NCBI GenBank assembly: GCA_029207755.1
Contig: JARCOQ010000079.1
Coordinates: 62,001-126,000, forward strand
DNA length: 64,000 nucleotides
Source: Chamaea fasciata
Lineage: Eukaryota; Chordata; Aves; Passeriformes; Sylviidae
Reading direction: 5' to 3'
This document shows positions 1 to 11,984 of this stretch, piece after piece (the stretch's first letter is position 1; the number at the start of each line of letters is the position of its first letter). The notes beneath the pieces were generated by a model. That model saw only the letters and a list, made by a program, of their open reading frames with translations. It was not told the origin of the DNA and searched no databases. Made by a program: the position numbers and the translations under genes.

Positions 1-4
1 GTAT

Positions 5-1051
5 GGATAGACATCAGAGCCTTGGATCCCAGCTTGACTGTGTTCTGGATGGAGAGCAGAGTCTTGGATTGGACTCTAGATGGATACTGCTCCAGATGGA
101 CACCAAAGCCATGGATCCCACTGTGGATGGATCCTGCTCTGGAGAGACTCCAGAGCCATGGATCCTTTCGTGGATTGGCACAGCTCTGGATGGACACCAG
201 AGCTATAGATCCAAATTGGAGCCTGTTCTGGATGGATGCAAGGGCCATGGATTCCACTCTGGATGGATACTGCTCCAGGTAGCAACCAGAGTCATGGATC
301 CGAATCCAGATGGAGACTGGTCCAGATGGACACTGGTCCAGATGGTGACCAGAGCCATTCCTCCCACCTTGTATTGATAGTGGTCTTGCCGGACTCCGAG
401 GCATGGATCCCACTCTGGATGGCCAGTGGTCTGGATGGGCCCCAGGCCATGGATCCCCTATGAATGGACACTGGTCTAGATGGACGCCAGAGCCATGGAT
501 TCCAGCTGGACACTGGTGTGGATGGACACCAGAGCCATGGATGCCACTGTGGATGGACACTGGTTTGGATGGACATAAGAGCCACGGATCCCAATTTGGA
601 TGGACACTGCTGTGAATAGACACCAGAGCCATGGATCCCACAGTGGATTGACAGTGGTCAGGATGGACACCAGAGCAATGGATGCCACTGTGGATGGACA
701 CAGGTAGAGATGCACACCAGAGTAATGGTGTACGCTCTGGATGGACACTGGTCAGGATAGACAGCAGAACCCTGGCTTCCACTCTGGATGGACACTTGCC
801 TGAATAGACAAAAAAGCTATGGATCCCAGCTTGACACTGGTCTGGATGGACACCAGAGACATGAATCCCACTCTGAATGCCCACTACTCGTGATGGACAC
901 AAGAGCCATGCATCCCTCTGTGGATGGAGCCTGGTTTGAATGGACAGCACAGCCACGTATCCAGATGGACACCAGAGCCATGGATCCCACCTGGACAGTG
1001 GTCTGGATGGATACCAGTGCCATGGATCCCACTGTGAATTGCCCCTAATAA
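5..1051 (+). repeat. Sub-unit A (1,047 bp) of the 2,996-bp repeat
   Basis: Runs from GGATAGACATCAGAGCC at 5 to just before the matching GGATAGACATGAGCGCC at 1,052. It has the marker monomer near 355-377, a CTCCAGGTAGCAACC variant near 270, and ends with the unusual GAATTGCCCCTAATAA stretch near 1,036-1,051, which does not fit the monomer well. About 22 monomers long. Confidence 0.85.
355..420 (+). repeat. Marker monomer (first copy)
   Basis: The segment CATTCCTCCCACC, TTGTATTGATAGTGG and TCTTGCCGGAC breaks the GGATGGACAC pattern and occurs exactly once per ~1-kb unit, about 68 times in the window. It is the best landmark for dividing the array. It could be a strongly diverged monomer or a remnant of a different sequence captured when the 1-kb unit first formed; I cannot distinguish these. 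Confidence 0.8.
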
Positions 1052-1953
1052 GGATAGACATGAGCGCCTTGGATCCCAGTTTGACTGTGTTCTGGATGGA
1101 GAGCAGAGTCTTGGATTGGACTCTGGATGGATACTGCTCCAGATGGACACCAGAGCCATGGATCCCGCTGTGGGTGGATACTGGTCTGGATGGACTCCAG
1201 AGCCATGGATTCATCACTGGATGGACACTGTTCTGGATGGACACCAGAGCCATGGATCCAAAATTGCAGCCTGGTCTGGATGGATACAAGGGCCATGAAT
1301 TCCACTGTGGATGGATACTGCTCCAGATAGCAACCAGAGGCATGGATTCGACTCGAGATGGACACTGGTGCTGAAGGACAGTGGTCCAGATGGTGACCAG
1401 AGCCATTCCTCCCACTTTGTATTGAGTCTCTCCAGAACCCGAGGCATGGATCCCACTCTGGATGGCCAGTGGTCTGGATGGGCCACAGACCATGGATCTC
1501 CTATGAAAGGACACTGGTCTAGATGGAGCCCAGAGCCATGGATTCCAGCTGGACACTGGTGTGGATGGACACCAGAGCAATGGATGCCACTGTGGATGGA
1601 CACAGGTAGAGATGCACACCAGAGTAATGATGTCCGCTCTGGATGGACACTGGTCAGGATAGACACCAGAACCCTGGCTTCCACTCTGCATGGACGCTTG
1701 TCTGAGTAGACAAAAGAGCTATGGATCCCAGCTTGACACTGGTCTGGATGGACACCAGAGCCATGGATCCCACTCTGAATGAACACTACTAGTGATGGAC
1801 ACAAGAGCCATGCATCCCTCTGTGGATGGAGCCTGGTTTGAATGGACAGCACAGCCACGCATCCAGATGGACACCAGAGCCGTGGATCCCACCTCGATAG
1901 TGGTCTGGATGGACACCAGTGCCATCGATACCACTGTGGATGGACACTGGTTT
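1052..1953 (+). repeat. Sub-unit B (902 bp) of the 2,996-bp repeat, three monomers shorter
   Basis: Begins GGATAGACATGAGCGCC and is homologous to sub-units A and C. It lacks about 145 bp (three monomers) that in A lie between the TGGTGTGGATGGACACC monomer and the ACAGGTAGAGATGC monomer. Its marker monomer is diverged (CCCACTTTGTATTGAGTC, near 1,411-1,428) and it has the GATTCGACTCGAGATGG variant near 1,346. It resembles the type-D units of array 2 in this part, so it may be their relative. Confidence 0.85.
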
Positions 1954-3000
1954 GGAGAGACATCAGAGCCTGGTATCCCAGCCGGACCCTGTTCTGGATG
2001 GACAGCAGAGTCTTGGATTGAACTCTGGATGGATTCTGCTCCAGATGGACACCAGAGCCATGGGTCCCACTGTGGGTGGATCCTGGTCTGGATGGACTCC
2101 AGAGCCATGGATCCGTCTCTGGATGGACACTGTTCTGGATGGACACCACAGCCATAGATCCAAATTGGAGCCTGGTCTGGATGGATGCAAGGGCCATGGA
2201 TTCCACTCTGGATGGATACTGCTCCAGATAGCAACCAGTGTCATGGATCTGAATCCAGATGGAGACTGGTCCAGATGGACACTGGTCCAGATGGTCACTA
2301 GAGCCATTCCTCCCACCTTGTATTGATAGTGGTCTTGCCGGACACCGAGGCATGCATCCCACTCTGGATGGCCAGTGGTCTGGATGGGCACCAGACCATG
2401 GATCCCCTATGAATGGACACTGGTCAAGACGGACGCCAGAGCCATGGATTCCAGCTGGACACTGGTGTGGATGGACACCAGAGCGATGGATGCCACTGTG
2501 GATGGACACTGGTTTGGATGGACATAAGAGCCACGGATCCCAATCTGAATGGACGCTGCTGTGAATAGACACCAGAGCCATGGATCCCACAGTGGATTGA
2601 CAGTGGTCAGGATGGACACCAGAGCAATGGATGCCACTGTGGATGGACACAGGTAGAGATGCACACCAGAGTAATGGTGTCCGCTCTGGATGGACACTGG
2701 TCAGGATAGACAGCAGAACCCTGGCTTCCACTCTGGATGGCCGCTTGCCTGAAAAGACAAAAGAGCTATGGATCCCAGCTTGACACTGGTCTGGATGGAC
2801 ACCAGAGCCATGGATCCCACTCTGAATGCACACTACTCGTGATGGACACAAGAGCCATGCATCCCTCTGTGGATGGAGCCTGGTTTGAATGGACGGCACA
2901 GCCACGCATCCAGATGGACACCAGAGCCGCGTATCCCACCTGGATAGTTGTCTGGACGGACACCAGTGTCATGGATCCCACTGTGGATGGACACTGGTAT
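1954..3000 (+). repeat. Sub-unit C (1,047 bp) of the 2,996-bp repeat
   Basis: Begins GGAGAGACATCAGAGCC at 1,954 and runs to the next sub-unit A start at 3,001. Same length and monomer order as A but clearly diverged, for example TGGTATCCCAGCCGGACC in place of TTGGATCCCAGCTTGACTG, and CATCGATACCACTG just upstream at 1,922. Confidence 0.85.
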
Positions 3001-5992
3001 GGATAGACATCAGAGCCTTGGATCCCAGCTTGACTGTGTTCTGGATGGAGAGCAGAGTCTTGGATTGGACTCTAGATGGATACTGCTCCAGATGGACACC
3101 AAAGCCATGGATCCCACTGTGGATGGATCCTGCTCTGGAGAGACTCCAGAGCCATGGATCCTTTCGTGGATTGGCACAGCTCTGGATGGACACCAGAGCT
3201 ATAGATCCAAATTGGAGCCTGTTCTGGATGGATGCAAGGGCCATGGATTCCACTCTGGATGGATACTGCTCCAGGTAGCAACCAGAGTCATGGATCCGAA
3301 TCCAGATGGAGACTGGTCCAGATGGACACTGGTCCAGATGGTGACCAGAGCCATTCCTCCCACCTTGTATTGATAGTGGTCTTGCCGGACACCGAGGCAT
3401 GGATCCCACTCTGGATGGCCAGTGGTCTGGATGGGCCCCAGGCCATGGATCCCCTATGAATGGACACTGGTCTAGATGGACGCCAGAGCCATGGATTCCA
3501 GCTGGACACTGGTGTGGATGGACACCAGAGCCATGGATGCCACTGTGGATGGACACTGGTTTGGATGGACATAAGAGCCACGGATCCCAATTTGGATGGA
3601 CACTGCTGTGAATAGACACCAGAGCCATGGATCCCACAGTGGATTGACAGTGGTCAGGATGGACACCAGAGCAATGGATGCCACTGTGGATGGACACAGG
3701 TAGAGATGCACACCAGAGTAATGGTGTACGCTCTGGATGGACACTGGTCAGGATAGACAGCAGAACCCTGGCTTCCACTCTGGATGGACACTTGCCTGAA
3801 TAGACAAAAAAGCTATGGATCCCAGCTTGACACTGGTCTGGATGGACACCAGAGACATGAATCCCACTCTGAATGCCCACTACTCGTGATGGACACAAGA
3901 GCCATGCATCCCTCTGTGGATGGAGCCTGGTTTGAATGGACAGCACAGCCACGTATCCAGATGGACACCAGAGCCATGGATCCCACCTGGACAGTGGTCT
4001 GGATGGATACCAGTGCCATGGATCCCACTGTGAATTGCCCCTAATAAGGATAGACATGAGCGCCTTGGATCCCAGTTTGACTGTGTTCTGGATGGAGAGC
4101 AGAGTCTTGGATTGGACTCTGGATGGATACTGCTCCAGATGGACACCAGAGCCATGGATCCCGCTGTGGGTGGATACTGGTCTGGATGGACTCCAGAGCC
4201 ATGGATTCATCACTGGATGGACACTGTTCTGGATGGACACCAGAGCCATGGATCCAAAATTGCAGCCTGGTCTGGATGGATACAAGGGCCATGAATTCCA
4301 CTGTGGATGGATACTGCTCCAGATAGCAACCAGAGGCATGGATTCGACTCGAGATGGACACTGGTGCTGAAGGACAGTGGTCCAGATGGTGACCAGAGCC
4401 ATTCCTCCCACTTTGTATTGAGTCTCTCCAGAACCCGAGGCATGGATCCCACTCTGGATGGCCAGTGGTCTGGATGGGCCACAGACCATGGATCTCCTAT
4501 GAAAGGACACTGGTCTAGATGGAGCCCAGAGCCATGGATTCCAGCTGGACACTGGTGTGGATGGACACCAGAGCAATGGATGCCACTGTGGATGGACACA
4601 GGTAGAGATGCACACCAGAGTAATGATGTCCGCTCTGGATGGACACTGGTCAGGATAGACACCAGAAACCTGGCTTCCACTCTGCATGGACGCTTGTCTG
4701 AGTAGACAAAAGAGCTATGGATCCCAGCTTGACACTGGTCTGGATGGACACCAGAGCCATGGATCCCACTCTGAATGAACACTACTAGTGATGGACACAA
4801 GAGCCATGCATCCCTCTGTGGATGGAGCCTGGTTTGAATGGACAGCACAGCCACGCATCCAGATGGACACCAGAGCCGTGGATCCCACCTCGATAGTGGT
4901 CTGGATGGACACCAGTGCCATCGATACCACTGTGGATGGACACTGGTTTGGAGAGACATCAGAGCCTGGTATCCCAGCCGGACCCTGTTCTGGATGGACA
5001 GCAGAGTCTTGGATTGAACTCTGGATGGATTCTGCTCCAGATGGACACCAGAGCCATGGGTCCCACTGTGGGTGGATCCTGGTCTGGATGGACTCCAGAG
5101 CCATGGATCCGTCTCTGGATGGACACTGTTCTGGATGGACACCACAGCCATAGATCCAAATTGGAGCCTGGTCTGGATGGATGCAAGGGCCATGGATTCC
5201 ACTCTGGATGGATACTGCTCCAGATAGCAACCAGTGTCATGGATCTGAATCCAGATGGAGACTGGTCCAGATGGACACTGGTCCAGATGGTCACTAGAGC
5301 CATTCCTCCCACCTTGTATTGATAGTGGTCTTGCCGGACACCGAGGCATGCATCCCACTCTGGATGGCCAGTGGTCTGGATGGGCACCAGACCATGGATC
5401 CCCTATGAATGGACACTGGTCAAGACGGACGCCAGAGCCATGGATTCCAGCTGGACACTGGTGTGGATGGACACCAGAGCGATGGATGCCACTGTGGATG
5501 GACACTGGTTTGGATGGACATAAGAGCCACGGATCCCAATCTGAATGGACGCTGCTGTGAATAGACACCAGAGCCATGGATCCCACAGTGGATTGACAGT
5601 GGTCAGGATGGACACCAGAGCAATGGATGCCACTGTGGATGGACACAGGTAGAGATGCACACCAGAGTAATGGTGTCCGCTCTGGATGGACACTGGTCAG
5701 GATAGACAGCAGAACCCTGGCTTCCACTCTGGATGGCCGCTTGCCTGAAAAGACAAAAGAGCTATGGATCCCAGCTTGACACTGGTCTGGATGGACACCA
5801 GAGCCATGGATCCCACTCTGAATGCACACTACTCGTGATGGACACAAGAGCCATGCATCCCTCTGTGGATGGAGCCTGGTTTGAATGGACGGCACAGCCA
5901 CGCATCCAGATGGACACCAGAGCCGCGTATCCCACCTGGATAGTTGTCTGGACGGACACCAGTGTCATGGATCCCACTGTGGATGGACACTG
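2997..5992 (+). repeat. 2,996-bp higher-order repeat, copy 2
   Basis: Complete copy. Differences I found from its neighbours: A at 3,391 (GGACACCGAG) and a C-to-A change at 4,668 (ACCAGAAACC instead of ACCAGAACCC). Confidence 0.95.
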
Positions 5993-8988
5993 GTATGGAT
6001 AGACATCAGAGCCTTGGATCCCAGCTTGACTGTGTTCTGGATGGAGAGCAGAGTCTTGGATTGGACTCTAGATGGATACTGCTCCAGATGGACACCAAAG
6101 CCATGGATCCCACTGTGGATGGATCCTGCTCTGGAGAGACTCCAGAGCCATGGATCCTTTCGTGGATTGGCACAGCTCTGGATGGACACCAGAGCTATAG
6201 ATCCAAATTGGAGCCTGTTCTGGATGGATGCAAGGGCCATGGATTCCACTCTGGATGGATACTGCTCCAGGTAGCAACCAGAGTCATGGATCCGAATCCA
6301 GATGGAGACTGGTCCAGATGGACACTGGTCCAGATGGTGACCAGAGCCATTCCTCCCACCTTGTATTGATAGTGGTCTTGCCGGACTCCGAGGCATGGAT
6401 CCCACTCTGGATGGCCAGTGGTCTGGATGGGCCCCAGGCCATGGATCCCCTATGAATGGACACTGGTCTAGATGGACGCCAGAGCCATGGATTCCAGCTG
6501 GACACTGGTGTGGATGGACACCAGAGCCATGGATGCCACTGTGGATGGACACTGGTTTGGATGGACATAAGAGCCACGGATCCCAATTTGGATGGACACT
6601 GCTGTGAATAGACACCAGAGCCATGGATCCCACAGTGGATTGACAGTGGTCAGGATGGACACCAGAGCAATGGATGCCACTGTGGATGGACACAGGTAGA
6701 GATGCACACCAGAGTAATGGTGTACGCTCTGGATGGACACTGGTCAGGATAGACAGCAGAACCCTGGCTTCCACTCTGGATGGACACTTGCCTGAATAGA
6801 CAAAAAAGCTATGGATCCCAGCTTGACACTGGTCTGGATGGACACCAGAGACATGAATCCCACTCTGAATGCCCACTACTCGTGATGGACACAAGAGCCA
6901 TGCATCCCTCTGTGGATGGAGCCTGGTTTGAATGGACAGCACAGCCACGTATCCAGATGGACACCAGAGCCATGGATCCCACCTGGACAGTGGTCTGGAT
7001 GGATACCAGTGCCATGGATCCCACTGTGAATTGCCCCTAATAAGGATAGACATGAGCGCCTTGGATCCCAGTTTGACTGTGTTCTGGATGGAGAGCAGAG
7101 TCTTGGATTGGACTCTGGATGGATACTGCTCCAGATGGACACCAGAGCCATGGATCCCGCTGTGGGTGGATACTGGTCTGGATGGACTCCAGAGCCATGG
7201 ATTCATCACTGGATGGACACTGTTCTGGATGGACACCAGAGCCATGGATCCAAAATTGCAGCCTGGTCTGGATGGATACAAGGGCCATGAATTCCACTGT
7301 GGATGGATACTGCTCCAGATAGCAACCAGAGGCATGGATTCGACTCGAGATGGACACTGGTGCTGAAGGACAGTGGTCCAGATGGTGACCAGAGCCATTC
7401 CTCCCACTTTGTATTGAGTCTCTCCAGAACCCGATGCATGGATCCCACTCTGGATGGCCAGTGGTCTGGATGGGCCACAGACCATGGATCTCCTATGAAA
7501 GGACACTGGTCTAGATGGAGCCCAGAGCCATGGATTCCAGCTGGACACTGGTGTGGATGGACACCAGAGCAATGGATGCCACTGTGGATGGACACAGGTA
7601 GAGATGCACACCAGAGTAATGATGTCCGCTCTGGATGGACACTGGTCAGGATAGACACCAGAACCCTGGCTTCCACTCTGCATGGACGCTTGTCTGAGTA
7701 GACAAAAGAGCTATGGATCCCAGCTTGACACTGGTCTGGATGGACACCAGAGCCATGGATCCCACTCTGAATGAACACTACTAGTGATGGACACAAGAGC
7801 CATGCATCCCTCTGTGGATGGAGCCTGGTTTGAATGGACAGCACAGCCACGCATCCAGATGGACACCAGAGCCGTGGATCCCACCTCGATAGTGGTCTGG
7901 ATGGACACCAGTGCCATCGATACCACTGTGGATGGACACTGGTTTGGAGAGACATCAGAGCCTGGTATCCCAGCCGGACCCTGTTCTGGATGGACAGCAG
8001 AGTCTTGGATTGAACTCTGGATGGATTCTGCTCCAGATGGACACCAGAGCCATGGGTCCCACTGTGGGTGGATCCTGGTCTGGATGGACTCCAGAGCCAT
8101 GGATCCGTCTCTGGATGGACACTGTTCTGGATGGACACCACAGCCATAGATCCAAATTGGAGCCTGGTCTGGATGGATGCAAGGGCCATGGATTCCACTC
8201 TGGATGGATACTGCTCCAGATAGCAACCAGTGTCATGGATCTGAATCCAGATGGAGACTGGTCCAGATGGACACTGGTCCAGATGGTCACTAGAGCCATT
8301 CCTCCCACCTTGTATTGATAGTGGTCTTGCCGGACACCGAGGCATGCATCCCACTCTGGATGGCCAGTGGTCTGGATGGGCACCAGACCATGGATCCCCT
8401 ATGAATGGACACTGGTCAAGACGGACGCCAGAGCCATGGATTCCAGCTGGACACTGGTGTGGATGGACACCAGAGCGATGGATGCCACTGTGGATGGACA
8501 CTGGTTTGGATGGACATAAGAGCCACGGATCCCAATCTGAATGGACGCTGCTGTGAATAGACACCAGAGCCATGGATCCCACAGTGGATTGACAGTGGTC
8601 AGGATGGACACCAGAGCAATGGATGCCACTGTGGATGGACACAGGTAGAGATGCACACCAGAGTAATGGTGTCCGCTCTGGATGGACACTGGTCAGGATA
8701 GACAGCAGAACCCTGGCTTCCACTCTGGATGGCCGCTTGCCTGAAAAGACAAAAGAGCTATGGATCCCAGCTTGACACTGGTCTGGATGGACACCAGAGC
8801 CATGGATCCCACTCTGAATGCACACTACTCGTGATGGACACAAGAGCCATGCATCCCTCTGTGGATGGAGCCTGGTTTGAATGGACGGCACAGCCACGCA
8901 TCCAGATGGACACCAGAGCCGCGTATCCCACCTGGATAGTTGTCTGGACGGACACCAGTGTCATGGATCCCACTGTGGATGGACACTG
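5993..8988 (+). repeat. 2,996-bp higher-order repeat, copy 3
   Basis: Complete copy. It carries T at 6,387, shared with copy 1 rather than with its immediate neighbours, and a private G-to-T change at 7,435 (CCGATGCATG). Confidence 0.95.
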
Positions 8989-11984
8989 GTATGGATAGAC
9001 ATCAGAGCCTTGGATCCCAGCTTGACTGTGTTCTGGATGGAGAGCAGAGTCTTGGATTGGACTCTAGATGGATACTGCTCCAGATGGACACCAAAGCCAT
9101 GGATCCCACTGTGGATGGATCCTGCTCTGGAGAGACTCCAGAGCCATGGATCCTTTCGTGGATTGGCACAGCTCTGGATGGACACCAGAGCTATAGATCC
9201 AAATTGGAGCCTGTTCTGGATGGATGCAAGGGCCATGGATTCCACTCTGGATGGATACTGCTCCAGGTAGCAACCAGAGTCATGGATCCGAATCCAGATG
9301 GAGACTGGTCCAGATGGACACTGGTCCAGATGGTGACCAGAGCCATTCCTCCCACCTTGTATTGATAGTGGTCTTGCCGGACACCGAGGCATGGATCCCA
9401 CTCTGGATGGCCAGTGGTCTGGATGGGCCCCAGGCCATGGATCCCCTATGAATGGACACTGGTCTAGATGGACGCCAGAGCCATGGATTCCAGCTGGACA
9501 CTGGTGTGGATGGACACCAGAGCCATGGATGCCACTGTGGATGGACACTGGTTTGGATGGACATAAGAGCCACGGATCCCAATTTGGATGGACACTGCTG
9601 TGAATAGACACCAGAGCCATGGATCCCACAGTGGATTGACAGTGGTCAGGATGGACACCAGAGCAATGGATGCCACTGTGGATGGACACAGGTAGAGATG
9701 CACACCAGAGTAATGGTGTACGCTCTGGATGGACACTGGTCAGGATAGACAGCAGAACCCTGGCTTCCACTCTGGATGGACACTTGCCTGAATAGACAAA
9801 AAAGCTATGGATCCCAGCTTGACACTGGTCTGGATGGACACCAGAGACATGAATCCCACTCTGAATGCCCACTACTCGTGATGGACACAAGAGCCATGCA
9901 TCCCTCTGTGGATGGAGCCTGGTTTGAATGGACAGCACAGCCACGTATCCAGATGGACACCAGAGCCATGGATCCCACCTGGACAGTGGTCTGGATGGAT
10001 ACCAGTGCCATGGATCCCACTGTGAATTGCCCCTAATAAGGATAGACATGAGCGCCTTGGATCCCAGTTTGACTGTGTTCTGGATGGAGAGCAGAGTCTT
10101 GGATTGGACTCTGGATGGATACTGCTCCAGATGGACACCAGAGCCATGGATCCCACTGTGGGTGGATACTGGTCTGGATGGACTCCAGAGCCATGGATTC
10201 ATCACTGGATGGACACTGTTCTGGATGGACACCAGAGCCATGGATCCAAAATTGCAGCCTGGTCTGGATGGATACAAGGGCCATGAATTCCACTGTGGAT
10301 GGATACTGCTCCAGATAGCAACCAGAGGCATGGATTCGACTCGAGATGGACACTGGTGCTGAAGGACAGTGGTCCAGATGGTGACCAGAGCCATTCCTCC
10401 CACTTTGTATTGAGTCTCTCCAGAACCCGAGGCATGGATCCCACTCTGGATGGCCAGTGGTCTGGATGGGCCACAGACCATGGATCTCCTATGAAAGGAC
10501 ACTGGTCTAGATGGAGCCCAGAGCCATGGATTCCAGCTGGACACTGGTGTGGATGGACACCAGAGCAATGGATGCCACTGTGGATGGACACAGGTAGAGA
10601 TGCACACCAGAGTAATGATGTCCGCTCTGGATGGACACTGGTCAGGATAGACACCAGAACCCTGGCTTCCACTCTGCATGGACGCTTGTCTGAGTAGACA
10701 AAAGAGCTATGGATCCCAGCTTGACACTGGTCTGGATGGACACCAGAGCCATGGATCCCACTCTGAATGAACACTACTAGTGATGGACACAAGAGCCATG
10801 CATCCCTCTGTGGATGGAGCCTGGTTTGAATGGACAGCACAGCCACGCATCCAGATGGACACCAGAGCCGTGGATCCCACCTCGATAGTGGTCTGGATGG
10901 ACACCAGTGCCATCGATACCACTGTGGATGGACACTGGTTTGGAGAGACATCAGAGCCTGGTATCCCAGCCGGACCCTGTTCTGGATGGACAGCAGAGTC
11001 TTGGATTGAACTCTGGATGGATTCTGCTCCAGATGGACACCAGAGCCATGGGTCCCACTGTGGGTGGATCCTGGTCTGGATGGACTCCAGAGCCATGGAT
11101 CCGTCTCTGGATGGACACTGTTCTGGATGGACACCACAGCCATAGATCCAAATTGGAGCCTGGTCTGGATGGATGCAAGGGCCATGGATTCCACTCTGGA
11201 TGGATACTGCTCCAGATAGCAACCAGTGTCATGGATCTGAATCCAGATGGAGACTGGTCCAGATGGACACTGGTCCAGATGGTCACTAGAGCCATTCCTC
11301 CCACCTTGTATTGATAGTGGTCTTGCCGGACACCGAGGCATGCATCCCACTCTGGATGGCCAGTGGTCTGGATGGGCACCAGACCATGGATCCCCTATGA
11401 ATGGACACTGGTCAAGACGGACGCCAGAGCCATGGATTCCAGCTGGACACTGGTGTGGATGGACACCAGAGCGATGGATGCCACTGTGGATGGACACTGG
11501 TTTGGATGGACATAAGAGCCACGGATCCCAATCTGAATGGACGCTGCTGTGAATAGACACCAGAGCCATGGATCCCACAGTGGATTGACAGTGGTCAGGA
11601 TGGACACCAGAGCAATGGATGCCACTGTGGATGGACACAGGTAGAGATGCACACCAGAGTAATGGTGTCCGCTCTGGATGGACACTGGTCAGGATAGACA
11701 GCAGAACCCTGGCTTCCACTCTGGATGGCCGCTTGCCTGAAAAGACCAAAGAGCTATGGATCCCAGCTTGACACTGGTCTGGATGGACACCAGAGCCATG
11801 GATCCCACTCTGAATGCACACTACTCGTGATGGACACAAGAGCCATGCATCCCTCTGTGGATGGAGCCTGGTTTGAATGGACGGCACAGCCACGCATCCA
11901 GATGGACACCAGAGCCGCGTATCCCACCTGGATAGTTGTCTGGACGGACACCAGTGTCATGGATCCCACTGTGGATGGACACTG
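8989..11984 (+). repeat. 2,996-bp higher-order repeat, copy 4
   Basis: Complete copy. Private changes seen: G-to-A at 10,155 (TCCCACTGTG) and A-to-C at 11,747 (AAAGACCAAA). Confidence 0.95.

Larger units (their letters stand above)
1..2996 (+). repeat. 2,996-bp higher-order repeat, copy 1
   Basis: First complete copy in the window; the array probably continues upstream because the window opens exactly inside the repeat without a flank. It carries T at 395 (GGACTCCGAG), a variant shared only with copy 3. Marker monomers (TTGTATTGA) end at 377, about 1,425 and 2,326. Confidence 0.95.

Noticed and set aside
160..185. TTCG-containing stretch (CTTTCGTGGATTGGCAC) as a possible CENP-B box
   Set aside because: It lacks the required A and CGGG positions of the CENP-B box. 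The other TTCG sites (GTGTTCGCTCTGG) also fail.
268..282. CAGGTAGC and CAGGTAGAG as splice donors
   Set aside because: Repeated once or more per unit by copying. No exon-like coding potential or acceptor context can be supported.
1036..1056. CCCTAA in GCCCCTAATAAGG resembling a telomere repeat
   Set aside because: Only a single hexamer per 2,996-bp copy, with no tandem telomere repeats.
788..1374. Plus-strand open frames of 86-301 codons rich in WMD and GHQSH motifs
   Set aside because: Same cause: satellite monomers without stops. Starts and ends move with unit variants and no frame is kept through a whole unit.
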